From the NCBI GenBank assembly GCA_023974075.1, contig CM043790.1, forward strand, positions 21,846,983 to 21,910,982: a stretch of 64,000 bases of DNA. Direction: 5' to 3'. The position numbers and the translations under genes are program-made. Within the stretch, counting starts at the first letter, position 1; each line of letters begins with the position of its first letter. This DNA is from Chaenocephalus aceratus. Taxonomy: Eukaryota; Chordata; Actinopteri; Perciformes; Channichthyidae. This document shows, piece by piece, positions 26,401-35,600 of this stretch. The notes below the pieces were generated by a model that ran no database searches, was not told the DNA's origin, and worked only from the letters and a program-made list of their open reading frames with translations.

Positions 26401-29400
26401 GTTTCTTCCAGTTTTACACAGGAATCAGCAGTGTCTGATGCATGCTTACTAGAGAGGGTATTTCTCCCCACTGCCATGGCCCCTCCTTCTGTCTGGGAGA
26501 CATCATGTGTCTGAGTGTTTTCTGGGTCTCTTCCCTGACCCTGTGCAGCAGCTTCTTTTCCGCCGCTCTGCGCACGTCTCCCACCATAACGCTCATGATG
26601 CTGATTATTTTCTGTGGGCATTTGTTTGTACAGCTGAAACAGAGCGACCAGGCACCGACCATCTGGACCTGGCCGGGCTGCCACAGAGGTCGGCTAACAG
26701 CGACAGCACCAACACACTCTCCACGACCCCTGAGGGCAGGAAAAAAGCCAAAGGAATAAAGAAACTCTTTGGGAAGTGAGTAGAAAATTGCATGATCATT
26801 TCTAGCTCTAAAAAATTGTAAATTAGTTACTATTTATTATTTCTAGTACTTCTAATGCATTTAGAATAAAGGAAATAAACGTTTACACTTTCAGATTCAC
26901 CTAGAAATATTTACAATGTGCAAATATGGTTTATCACTATCAGCATATTCTATATCATCGAAAGGATGTTTTGATATACTGTATATTCAATACCATATTT
27001 TCTTTAAGGCTAAAAAGGAGTCAGTCTACCACATTTAACCTGGATGACAACCTACCAGAGGGAGACTTTAAGAGAGGCGGAGTGCGAGCCACAGCGGGAC
27101 CCAGGCTGGGATGGTCTCGGGACCTCCAGAAACCCAAGTAAGTGTGTGCATTCGGTCTGAATAATGAGAATCTCTGGTGTACAACTCAACTCAGAGATCA
27201 TGTGAGGATTTTTCAGGAAGCAGTGTTTGTTGGGACTACAACTAACCTTCAGAACCAATCAGAATACTTCATTAATCCAGGGGGGAAATTGGGTTACATG
27301 ACAGTTGCTTCATTATAGAATACAATATTTAAAAATAATAATATTTAAAAACATTACATTTATACTTCCAATGCAAATGTGTATGTGTTGCCTTTTTTTA
27401 AACTCTATAAGTATGCGCACCTGTCACCATTATGACTTTTCTCTTTCTTCTCCTTAGTGAAGTTGATGCCCCCTTTGCGCGCTGGTCGAAGGATCAGGTG
27501 TGCGACTGGCTGCAGGATCAGGGGCTCGGTCTCTATGTGAACATGGCTCGAGTGTGGATCTCCTCTGGACAGACGCTGCTGCAGGCCTCACAGCACGACC
27601 TGGAGAGGGTGAGCTGCTGCAGAACAATTCAATAAGTCCAGCCAAGCAGGCAGGCAGACAAAGTATTTTTGTTATTGAACCTTCTGCATCACGTAGTACC
27701 TCAGGGATCTCAGTGTAATACTTGGCTTCATGTCGATTCTAGGAGCTGGGCATCAAACACCCGCTGCACAAAAAGAAGCTGCAGCTGGCTCTGCAGGCCC
27801 TCGGCTCAGAGGAAGAGAATAATAAAGGAAAGCTGGACTACAACTGGGTGACCAGTGAGTACTAGCTGCCAGCTCCCTGTTTTAAACACCCTTCTGCTTT
27901 GTTGCTTTTTCTTCTTCACCCATGTTACTTTTAATTACATTTGACCGTCAACTTGACATTCTCCTTCTGACACTTTGCTCTTTCTCAGGATGGCTGGATG
28001 ACATCGGTCTGCCTCAGTATAAGACCCAGTTTGACGAGGGGAGGGTGGACGGTCGCATGCTGCACTACATGACAGTGGTGAGTGTTAGAGAGACACGCTG
28101 CCTCCACAGACGCCGCGGGGAAAGAGGTCTGACGACTCCAGTGCCATCTCACATTAGGATTATTGCATACAGATTCTGATGAGCTCCACTCAAGTGGACC
28201 TGGTCTTACCCTCCATATTTGAGACAGACCTGAAGTCACACCACAGTGACCTTATCTGTTCAATTTGAGGCTTCTTTGCCTGGGAATGCTTATTGTTATT
28301 GCAGAAGTCTGTTGTGTTTTTAATGTATTTCTTCAACCATCTTTACCATTTCACAATAAGTCATTGGTGTCTAACTTTGCTCCTCAGGATGACGTGCTTT
28401 CTCTGAAAGTGGGGAGTGTCCTGCATCACCTCAGCATCAAGAGAGCCATCCAGGTCCTCCGACTCAACAACTACGAGCCAAACTGCTTGCGTCGAAGGCC
28501 ATCTGACGAGGTGGATACAATCACCTGATAATATTACATTACATTACATTGCATTTAGCTGACGCTTTTATCCAAAGCGACTTACAATAAGTGCGTTCGA
28601 CCAACAAAATACAAACTTGAAGAAAACAGAATCATATAAGTACATCAGGTTTCATAGAGCAAAAACATTTCAAGTGCTACTCAACTGGCTTTAGGTAAGC
28701 CAGTCCTTTATTAGTATATAAGTGCTTTGTTAATAGTTCTATTGCTCGAAGTGGAGTCGAAAGAGATGAGTTTTCAGTCTGCGCCGGAAGGTGTGTAAGC
28801 TATCTGCTGTCCTGATGTCAATGGGGAGCTCATTCCACCATTTTGGAGCCAGGATAGCAAAATTTAGCAACTTTTTCTGCTGTTTGAAATAACCCACCCT
28901 CATTTTATAATGCTACACGTGAACATTTCTTTTTTTCATCCTCTTTCTGTGCTTTGTGCCCACAGAACAATATTTCTCCAGCAGAGATTTCCCAGTGGAC
29001 CAACCACAGGGTGATGGAGTGGCTGCGCTCTGCAGACTTGGCTGAATACGCTCCCAACCTGAGAGGCAGCGGAGTGCACGGAGGCCTGATGGTGAGACAC
29101 TCTGGCAGTCACTTTTTCTGGGAAACCTGAAAGTATTCAGACCTCCTCTAACACATGTGCTCAACCTCAGGTCCTGGAGCCGCGCTTTAACGTGGAGACC
29201 ATGGCTCTGCTGCTAAACATCCCCCCCAACAAGACGCTGCTGCGCCGCCACCTCGCCACACACTTCAACCTGCTCATCGGCTCCGAGGCCCAGCAGCTCA
29301 AACAGGAGTGTCTTGAAAACCCAGACTACACTCTGCTGACTGCCACCACTAAGGTCAAGGTAAAGCAAGACTTCTGATGGACAGACATTGGATAGATGGA

Positions 29401-30658
29401 TAGAAATATTACTGAAATAACTTCTATTACTTGGTTTGTTACAAGGGTTACCATGAGTATCTGAATGAATACCTAACAGACTAGAACGCAGACATACTGA
29501 CTCTTTAAACTCTAAACCTAAAATACTAGATATACTCTAAATAAATGTAAATTATTAGACCTTTTAAAATATGTTTACATTTCACAAAAACAGTATTAGC
29601 ATTTAGTTATTGACCGTTTTAAGATTTGCTTTGTAAAGTAACCCTGAGGGATATGCACATTCCTGTTTGGATATCTAAATGTAGCCATGTGAAACTGATG
29701 AAATCTATTTCTTTCTCTTTGCTCTCTTTGTTCATACCAGCCAAGGAAAATGTCATTTGGTAACTTTGGAAGTCTGAGGAAGAAAAAGCACGAAGAGAAC
29801 GAGGAGTACGTGTGTCCGATGGATGTGGAGATGCCAAAGGGACGAAGCTTTCAGAAAGGCTATGAGCTCCAAATCTACGAGGACGACCTCGACAGACTAG
29901 AACAGGTGAGCTTGTCCTTCCGTCTGTTTACTGATTATCGTATACCCTTAATAATGTAGTGATCGGCTATCATAATCACAGCTGTCAACACTTTATTCAA
30001 GTTTCATAAAGCTAATGCCTAATTTCCCAAAAATCACAGCATTCAAACAAATGGCCCGGTCAAAACTTCTTAAGCCACTTCCTTTATTGATCTTCTGCCT
30101 CCCTCCCTAGTTGATAAATGTGTCATATACAACTTGCATGGGTAAGTATTTCAGACCTCAGAGAAATAAGGTATTCAACTAGGTGATCAGTTTGAACCTG
30201 CTTACATATGAAACTAACTTGATACAAACTATAGGAAATGCTGTAATACTTTCGTCCCTAATTATTATTCATGCTCAGATTTTCAGGGGTTGTCTTTTAT
30301 ACAATTCATATAATGTTTGGGAGGTTATCAATTTAAATAAGATCTTTACTACGTAGAAGTTTTGAGGTCTCGGTTTATTGAGTTTGGGGGCTTCTTGTTT
30401 CACAGATGGAGGACTCTGAGGGAACTGTGAGACAGATCGGAGCTTTCTCTGAGGGTATTCAAAACCTGACGGTAAGAATTTCCTCATGTTCCAGGACCAA
30501 TGGCACATTGTACTCACTGATACCATTGTTTCACAAGCTAAATATTGTATTCTCTGTAATGTCCCCTTATCTAGAGCATGCTAAAAGACGATGAATTCTT
30601 CAAAGAGGCTTCCAATTCACCGAACCCCAGCGTAACAGACGAGGACTCCATGGCGTGA
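6198..30658 (+). CDS. ppfibp1: Liprin-beta-1 (PPFIBP1), coiled coil plus three SAM domains
   Basis: This is a scaffold of the liprin family, known to pair with liprin-alpha and LAR-type phosphatases at adhesion and active-zone sites. Coding exons: 6198-6213, 7256-7461, 8345-8434, 8549-8662, 17165-17296, 18071-18163, 18593-18685, 19362-19479, 20254-20298, 21677-21738, 22348-22432, 22683-22819, 23204-23295, 24082-24142, 25127-25301, 25990-26022, 26634-26775, 27009-27137, 27458-27608, 27743-27854, 27989-28077, 28388-28510, 28966-29091, 29171-29359, 29741-29905, 30406-30471, 30575-30658. Phases agree throughout, giving about 975 residues from the 6198 ATG. A coiled coil (about 90-360) precedes a low-complexity linker and three SAM domains (about 610-860). 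The opening SKALDYSNG and the C-terminal MEDSEGTVRQIGAFSEG point to PPFIBP1 rather than PPFIBP2. Which teleost duplicate this is cannot be told. The true start is uncertain. Confidence 0.93.
6297..6330. repeat. TA-rich simple repeat in a possible decayed element
   Basis: ATAATAATA followed by a TA run lies in the intron after the first coding exon. The surrounding sequence (from about 6240, AGGGATGCACATATTG) looks like the left end of an old element, but no partner end was found. Confidence 0.5.
6470..7026 (-). mobile_element. 557-bp hAT-type element with BED-finger remnant
   Basis: The termini TAGGGTTGCCAG (left) and CTGGCATCCCTA (right) are inverted, with related subterminal TCGATTATTCGA / TTCGAATAATCG blocks. 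They are flanked by a perfect 8-bp duplication GTACATAC (6462-6469 and 7027-7034). This is the hallmark of hAT elements. On the minus strand the interior reads the start of a hAT transposase. Most of the transposase is absent, so the copy is non-autonomous. It lies 221 bp upstream of the exon at 7256. Confidence 0.88.
6533..6844 (-). pseudogene. BED zinc-finger fragment of a hAT transposase
   Basis: The frame encodes a basic leader then SSSSWNYFELTSPKEVKCKL, a CxxC pair and HLSAKH. This is the W-x-YF / C-x2-C / H-x4-H pattern of BED-type DNA-binding fingers at the N-terminus of hAT (ZBED-like) transposases. The dimerisation and catalytic regions are missing and the frame runs into the element terminus. 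It is an internally deleted transposon remnant, not a host gene. Confidence 0.75.
8993..12330 (+). mobile_element. DIRS-type tyrosine-recombinase retroelement relic
   Basis: The left part (about 8993-9200) resembles fish DIRS leader sequence, with motifs such as TCACTATGGGATGCGCCTC and CCCTATAAGTAGCTTGCGCG. It is followed by a Gag-like region with a CxxC/CxxC cluster, a fragment of the RNase H region and the N-terminal part of the tyrosine recombinase. The reverse-transcriptase core (YxDD block) was not found, and recombinase homology stops near 12323 before its catalytic residues. The copy cannot be autonomous. Boundaries are approximate because DIRS elements make no target duplication. Confidence 0.75.
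9622..12379 (+). pseudogene. DIRS Gag-like to tyrosine-recombinase fused open frame
   Basis: Gag-like coding begins near ATG 9622 (MDVPLPHTRG) in one frame, with a CGLKISGADTHQVCSSCLGL and CGHC cluster. It appears to shift near 9860 into an 838-codon frame (9863-12379). That frame carries the Gag core (LSMDLQAVCKRAAVRLNVSW, PPMEPLVAAHLLPKVDPSPS), then a region overlapping RNase H in another frame, then LTREWYNLNTVGLPQKVINT and VFEEWCLQEGHISFQCPVGV, typical of the DIRS recombinase N-terminus. It stops early. A long frame here is probably an accident of an internal deletion rather than a working protein. Confidence 0.65.
11349..11636 (+). pseudogene. RNase H fragment of the DIRS element
   Basis: This frame reads NHPELLAVFPTLKRFLPSLR, HHVLVRTDNT and AKQVPGVMHLGTELLS. 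It is the RNase H region that follows reverse transcriptase in fish DIRS polyproteins (ELLAVF..LKRF, VRTDN and PG..N.GADLLSR in intact copies). The preceding catalytic RT segment is absent and the fragment ends at a stop. It overlaps the recombinase-side frame, as usual for DIRS gene layout. Confidence 0.7.
12811..12903. repeat. CAT/CAC trinucleotide microsatellite
   Basis: An imperfect run of CAT and CAC triplets about 93 bp long lies within the hAT-type composite. It is followed shortly by a TA run. Confidence 0.9.
12922..12963. repeat. TA dinucleotide run, insertion target of a MITE
   Basis: A TA run of about 42 bp directly abuts the left end of the nested MITE at 12964. A TA run resumes at its right end (13850-13863), showing the MITE inserted into this microsatellite. 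Confidence 0.85.
12964..13849. mobile_element. 886-bp nested hAT-type MITE
   Basis: The inverted termini TAGGGCTGTCA (left) and TGACAGCCCTA (right) carry subterminal ATTAATCGCGATTAA repeats known from a widespread fish hAT MITE. The flanks ATATATAT on both sides fit an 8-bp duplication, although the TA-run target makes this trivial. The interior has a CA run, a 22-base C run and no transposase. Confidence 0.78.
13476..13552. repeat. CA microsatellite ending in a 22-base C run
   Basis: A CA/CGCACA run (13476-13530) passes directly into an uninterrupted C tract (13531-13552) inside the nested MITE. Length is probably polymorphic and error-prone in sequencing. Confidence 0.9.
13862..14165. repeat. 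Diverged direct repeat, copy A
   Basis: The segment beginning CCCCAAACAGGCGAAAACCT matches the segment beginning near 16438. It includes CCTACCAGTTTCACCCACTG, a shared GATTTGCATAAACG stretch and a shared TTGCTCAACTTTTGAA stretch. An upstream block near 12740-12770 (GCGACCAACAACCAATCACA) matches 16370-16400, so the repeat unit was split by the TA run and the nested MITE. Confidence 0.75.
14609..15530. mobile_element. 922-bp element with perfect 16-bp terminal repeats
   Basis: The left end AGGCTTGTTTGAGACA is the exact reverse complement of the right end TGTCTCAAACAAGCCT. AGG flanks both sides (14606-14608 and 15531-15533), and removing the element restores the arm of the host element. The interior carries a SINE-like stretch (about 14887-15100) and no transposase. 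A 3-bp duplication would fit a PIF/Harbinger-like or other cut-and-paste family. Class is uncertain. Confidence 0.7.
14887..15100. repeat. Dispersed SINE-like repeat inside the nested element
   Basis: TTTATTGTTATTGCACATAT, then CAACGAAATGCAGTTTAGCT and TCTAACCAGGTGCAA, is a motif series common in fish interspersed repeats. Related fragments occur near 41845-41935 and 46900-46980. Confidence 0.5.
16365..16750. repeat. Diverged direct repeat, copy B
   Basis: This is the counterpart of the split copy at about 12740-12770 plus 13862-14165. It lies close to the right end of the hAT-type composite and probably represents the original terminal sequence of the carrier. Confidence 0.7.
17367..17436. 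repeat. CA dinucleotide microsatellite (70 bp)
   Basis: An uninterrupted CA run lies in the ppfibp1 intron shortly after the exon ending at 17296. Confidence 0.95.
19556..20163. mobile_element. TTAA-flanked MITE, copy 1 (piggyBac-like?)
   Basis: It starts TTAAAGGTCACC and ends GGGGACCTTTAA, so TTAA stands at both ends, fitting a piggyBac-type target. Two further copies lie at 50493-50973 and 50974-51242. This copy carries a small insertion of another fish repeat (about 20057-20130, TTTATTTATATAGCACATTT). No coding capacity. The superfamily is inferred only from the TTAA edges. Confidence 0.7.
20254..20298 (+). other. ppfibp1: 45-nt optional microexon of ppfibp1
   Basis: A TTTAG acceptor and AAC/GTAAGG donor bound a 45-nt, phase-1-to-phase-1 exon reading roughly SHPDETLRKRLKEK. 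A similar insert (DENFKKKLKEK type) is known in one mammalian PPFIBP1 isoform. Skipping it joins the flanking exons in frame as ERDVEVQ, so both forms are viable. Confidence 0.7.
20674..20700. repeat. 27-base homopolymeric C tract
   Basis: An uninterrupted C run in a ppfibp1 intron, preceded by C-rich sequence. The minus strand is a long G run, and the length given by the assembly may be inexact. Confidence 0.9.
24797..25087. mobile_element. 291-bp hAT-type MITE next to a splice acceptor
   Basis: The inverted ends are TAGGGATGGGTATC and GTTCCCAACCCTA. They are flanked by a perfect 8-bp duplication ATGAAAAG (24789-24796 and 25088-25095). Subterminal GGTTCTTATCGATTCC / TTATCGGTTCTC blocks are inverted relatives. 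No open frame. Its right edge is 39 nt before the ppfibp1 exon at 25127. Confidence 0.88.
25990..26022 (+). other. ppfibp1: 33-nt SASAP microexon of ppfibp1
   Basis: This 33-nt symmetric exon encodes DRSRSASAPML. It follows an exon ending GSTPNL and matches the DRKRSASAPTL insert of a mammalian PPFIBP1 isoform. The acceptor has a weak pyrimidine tract (CATGAAG), fitting an optional exon. The serine-rich peptide resembles phosphorylation-type linker sequence, which is an inference. Confidence 0.65.
27458..27854 (+). other. ppfibp1: SAM domain 1 exons of ppfibp1
   Basis: Exons 27458-27608 and 27743-27854 encode the first sterile alpha motif. Landmarks are APFARWSKDQVCDWLQDQGL, SGQTLLQASQHDLERELGI and HKKKLQLALQALGSEEE. 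The tandem SAM array of liprins mediates alpha/beta pairing. Confidence 0.88.
27989..28510 (+). other. ppfibp1: SAM domain 2 exons of ppfibp1
   Basis: Exons 27989-28077 and 28388-28510 encode WLDDIGLPQYKTQFDEG, DGRMLHYMTVDDVLSLKVG and LHHLSIKRAIQVLRLNNYEP, the second SAM domain. They are nearly identical to human PPFIBP1. Confidence 0.88.
28531..28866. repeat. Dispersed teleost repeat (ATTACATT...TCCAAAGCGACTTACAA type)
   Basis: This begins with ATTACATTACATTACATT, then GCTGACGCTTTTATCCAAAG, and ends with GGAGCTCATTCCACCATTTT. It is a very common interspersed repeat of fish genomes. It lies between the SAM2 and SAM3 exons. No coding capacity. Class not assigned. Confidence 0.65.
28966..29359 (+). 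other. ppfibp1: SAM domain 3 exons of ppfibp1
   Basis: Exons 28966-29091 and 29171-29359 encode WTNHRVMEWLRSADLAEYAP, LRGSGVHGGLMVLEPRFNV and NIPPNKTLLRRHLATHFNLL, the third SAM domain. This block is among the most conserved in the liprin family. Confidence 0.88.
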
Positions 30659-31540
30659 GGCAGTCGGCATCCCGAGCTCTGGTCCTGCTGAGAATGAAAC
30701 TCTGGGCCTACCCCTCCCCACTACTCACAGACTTGGCTCAACAAACCCCAAGATTGCTCCAACATTTCATTTTAGTGTTAAATTCAAAGATGAGCCAAAA
30801 GTATTACAGTGTGTCCTCCTTTTCAGTTTCAAACGACGCTTTTGTGGCAGCCTACAGTCCTTTCACTCCTGAACTCTGTCTCCGTCAGAGGGAACATTTA
30901 GGGCATCACCACTGCCTGCCAGCTGGTTTCTGGAGATATTTTCTACTCAGTTGTGTACTGGCACCGTTTATATTTATGATAGAAGTGTCAACCAGCAGGA
31001 TAAAAGACATCTTAAATATGCCAATATAGATTTTAATATATGTCTTGTAATCTGCCTCCTGAAGGGATGTGCTGAGACGATTTTACTCATGTTTAGAAGG
31101 TGGTGTAAAGTAATAACTCTAAAACAGCTGCTATGTTTTCTTCAGAACTAAACCCTGCTATTTACGTGGGAATGTTCACATATGTTATTCTACGTTGAAC
31201 ATTTTACAGGTTTTCACTCCAAAGTAATATTCTAAATCTATTTGCACCAATACATATCGTACAGTACAAAGGCTATGAGTAACATTGCATGGTAATAACA
31301 TTCAACACATTTATGTAAGAGCTTTTTTGGTTTTTTTATTAGGTTTTTTACCATAAATTGATTTAAATGGAACCCTGTTAGTTGACAGTTCTTTTCATAA
31401 AAGTTGATTTGGATGTCCTTTTTATTTCAGATAATAATGTTTTAATGCAACCCTCACCATCCACGAGAAGTTGTGTATATCGTTTTTTTACGTTCATCCA
31501 TTTCTAAGATCAATAAAATAATTTAAATCGGTTTGGATTT
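30659..31540 (+). terminator. ppfibp1: ppfibp1 3' UTR and poly(A) signal
   Basis: The sequence after the TGA (30656-30658) is AT-rich, without splice sites or conserved frames. A canonical AATAAA at 31512-31517 is followed by T/G-rich sequence, giving a 3' UTR of about 0.87 kb. The cleavage site is inferred. Confidence 0.6.
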
Positions 31541-32500
31541 TGTTTTAACAATCACATCAACGGCTCTCTTTGTGTGTATTTTAATTATATCTCAACTTTG
31601 ATCATGCTGACTGATTTTTTTATCGACCTGCAACACAAGAATATTTGAGAGACCAGGAAGAAAAGTTAAGCACCACAGCCAACAGGTAACGGCAATTATT
31701 ATTTAAGATTTGAAAAATACCAGATTGAAAGAGTGCCATACTCCATAATAAATGTTAGCATGAGTATCAGTACGTAAACCATTATTGCATTGAATAACAA
31801 GCAAAGTCCTTCTCAGTCTGCTCCATGTTTAATTATACTGCCCTTAAAAAATATGTATAAGTGGAGATGAAGACCTTCATATCATATAAAATAGTGAAGT
31901 GTGTACAGCAGAGATGAAAGAGAAGATCTACTTGAGGGTTGTTGTGATGAGGTGCTGATCTGGAAGTAGAGCTATCTGCTTAAATATCTTATTTACATCG
32001 GTTTATTTTTAGAAGGCCTGTGGCCTACAACTAATTATAAATAGAAGCCCAACTCAACATCGACTAAACTTTACATTAACTTCCGAGATTTCCGCCCCGA
32101 TCCTTGCTCCTATGGTAATTTGAACATTTAGTAACTTTTCTGTTATGAAAAAAAAACAATTGCTACACGGATTATATCTGACATTGAATGGCAATGGCTT
32201 TGTCCCTATATTGTAATTCTAAATTAAAATGGTGCCCACTTTCTTGACCTATAATTTATTAGGTGACAAACATTCACTCACACAGATTTTCTAAAAGAAT
32301 ACATTTTGAGTAGCCTACTGACCTTGACACATTTACTCATTTAATATAGTTTTGGAAACATGGAAATATATACATTTTAAAGAACAGCACATTTGGTATA
32401 AGTGCATCAGATCAATAAGACAGGTCGCCCTCTGGTGGCTGTATAATAAAACTCCTGTGAACATCCGGAGGAGTTTGTTCCGAAGTGCCCATGCGCAATC
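31541..32500. other. Intergenic region between ppfibp1 and endou-like gene
   Basis: About 1 kb of AT-rich sequence. I see no repeat boundaries, RNA gene or conserved coding frame in it. Confidence 0.5.
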
Positions 32501-32526
32501 AGTGGACACGGTGCCTCCCATGGATG

Positions 32527-32640
32527 TATAATAAGGTGCCTCCCCTTCAGGATGTGTTGAGGGTTGAGACAGGACTGAAGCAGAAGAGACTGAACTTTAC
32601 TGCAGCTCGAGCTGAAGGAGTGAACCGTGAAAAAAGCATC
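32527..32640 (+). promoter_or_regulatory. TATA-type promoter and 5' UTR of endou-like gene
   Basis: TATAATAAG at 32527-32535 lies about 114 bp before the ATG and would place transcription start near 32555-32560. The decamer GGTGCCTCCC occurs on both sides of it. A TATA promoter would fit a tissue-restricted secreted enzyme. This is inferred from motifs. Confidence 0.4.
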
Positions 32641-35600
32641 ATGGCTGGAAGGTTTGCTTTTCATTTTCTGTCCAAACACTAATCTGAAAAGGATTTGTTA
32701 CCCTGTAGAATTTCAGTTATTCTTCATTGTTGCACTTTTTGTCTTTTATGACTGAACAACAACAGATCAGAAAAATGTTTTTCTTTAATGTTAGACAAAC
32801 TAGATTCAGAGTAAGAGTTTGGTTTTATTTTTGATAATGTATTTACTATTTAGGATGAATGTTTTGGGTTTCTGATATTCAGGTTCTGTGGAGTCCTTGC
32901 CCTTCTTGTTGTGTTTCTCAGTGGACTGGATGCATCAAGGTACAGTAGTCAATTTGAGAATTCTCATGCTTTATGTGTTTTTGAGTTTACTTATTGCTAC
33001 ATATTTTGTTCCTTCTCAAATTATTGAAACAGACCAGCTATAAACCAGGAACTATCCAATATCTTCAATGAGCTGTGGACTTTGGATGTGAATCGCATGA
33101 CCCCTGCCACAGACTACACAATCTCTGTTCAGGTATGAAACATGTTCTTATTCAGGCAAAAACTGAATTCTGTTTTTACAAAGATATATTTTGTGTTCAA
33201 ACTGCCCAGGGTAGAGCCAATTATGTAACCCAGGGAAGCCATGTTGTGACGGACCGAGCCTCACAGCCTCTCTTCTCCAACGTTAATGAGATCAAGCTGC
33301 AGAACATCACAACCTTCACCCGTAAGTCCCTCTGCAACACACAGGATAATTCCCTCTCATTCTGGGCATAAACATGCAGCTCATTGCAGACCTGACTGTG
33401 ATAAATGTGATTTATGTTCCCTGCAGGCCTCATGAAACTCCTGGACAACTATGAGCGGTCCACAGGCGTGGCTGAGCGAGTCACAACAGAGGAGCAGACT
33501 GAGATGAATCTCTTCCTCGATGCCGTCCTAGACACTGAAGTCATGAAGGTATTAAGACGTGTTGCAACCAGTTTATTTAGTAAGCCATGTTTCAACAGGG
33601 CTGTTTCCAGAGGTGTAATATAGTCAGGAGCATCCACTCAATTACTTAAGGCCCTTTCCTAAGTACAATTTGCAGGTATGTATTTTCATTTTATGCTATG
33701 CTACTTTATACTACTACATTTAAAGAGCCAATACAAAACAACTAATAATAAACATTGACATGATATCTCGCAGAACTACTGTATACAACACAATCGAAGT
33801 TAGTGCCACATTTACCAGCTGTGTTGGACACATTAATGCATCAATAATAATATAATTTGGTACTCTATTTGGTACTTGATGATTTGGAACATTCAGTTCC
33901 TTTTTGATGCCAATTATTGCGTACTTTTGATAGAGTAAAGTATCTTCCACCACTGGCTGTTTCTATTGCACCTCACCTGTGTTTGTTTTGAGCCGAGATG
34001 TCTTTTCAGAGTAGAACGATCGTGAATATAACGAATGTTCACTCTTTTTTGCTCCCTTAATGACTGTTTCTAGTTTGTTGTTTTCCAAAGTTTTGTGTTT
34101 TTTTTTTCTTTCCAGCCTCACTGCAGCACTGGACACATTAGTTCAGGATGTTAGAGAGAAAAAAATATCAGAAACATCTGTGCAGCTGAGGAATGCTGTG
34201 TTGGCCTCAGAGGGTCTGAGGAGGGGATTAGTGGAAACAATGAAGACATGCAGTAGTTTTTCTGTTTCAGAGAAATCCATGTTTGTTAGATGGACCTGAT
34301 GGCGGGATCAGGATTTAAGTCTATATGCAGATTACAATAACACTTTTTTACCTTGCTTTTTTAATTGTTTATTACCCTTTTTCACATACACAGTACATAC
34401 AGTTTGCAGCTAAATACTTTTACTATTTACTATCTCTTTTGACTTTGTACAGTACAGCTTTAATCAAAGAGGGAAACATTTAACAAAGTGTAATACAAAC
34501 TGCAAAAATAAAAAGTTATCAAAGAGCATATTTTAAGAAAAGGCAGAGTGCTTACAGTAAAAATAAATAAGTAGATATTGAAGTAAAATGTAAACTCTAA
34601 TGTAATGTTAAGTAGCTAAGTGCTGTTTGTACAAGTGTATTACGTATTGTTTCTAAATTTTGTTTCAATATACTTCAAACTCATTTTTCAGTGGGTTTCA
34701 GCAAATGTTTATATTGCATACACAGAATATAATTTTCAACAAATATTGACGTTTATTCAACATGTATTATACTTTTAAAACAGATAAAGACGCCTCTGGT
34801 TTAGCAATATATTATAGAAAAGTCTGAAAACATACATTTTTGTACCTGTTATTCAAAGATCGATGTTAAAAAAGCATATTATGGAGTAATAAATAATTTT
34901 ATTTGGGAACACATCTCAATTTTGATCTATCTGTATTGTGAGAAAGTATTTTACCTGAGATGTTTATGTCATGATTGTGATTTGTCCACAGCGAGCCCAT
35001 CGGTACCTGGTGAGCAAAGGACAGTCCAACTCTAACCTGAGGATCTTTAAAAATCAGCTTCGCTTGATCTGGTTCAACCTCTACCACAGAAAGAGAAACT
35101 CAGCGTGAGTTGCACAAACATCAGCAGATCATAACCTCAATTTGTTGAATTTATTATAAAATCTCAAGGGATTTACTACGATTGTGTAAAAGTTATGTCA
35201 TTGTTTTGAAATGTATCTTCTGTTCTGTGTCTCTATTTCAAAACATTCACCAGCCTGGATTCCTGTGGATTCGAGCATGTGTTTGTTGGAGAGACAAAAT
35301 CTGGATCAGAAATCATTGGTTTCCACAACTGGGTCCAGTTCTACCTGCAAGAAAAAAGCACGCACTTGGACTACAAAGGATACAAGGCCAGGGATCATGA
35401 CTTAGTGAGTGCAGCGGTTCATCAGACAAAAGAGATGCATTTATTTCTGTAGCAACATTTCCTGTTGTCTCTTTTTTATTCCTATAAGGTTCAATGAATT
35501 GCCATTGTACAACATGCGGTTTCAAAAACGAAATGCAGTTGCTACATACAAACAAAACAAAAAAGAAACTCCCCCAGAGCCTCCGTAGATTAAACTGTTA

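Noticed and set aside
26385..26684. Minus-strand frame of 99 codons across the exon at 26634
   Set aside because: It overlaps, on the opposite strand, the ppfibp1 exon encoding the ETERPGTDHLDLAG segment. It is a shadow frame.
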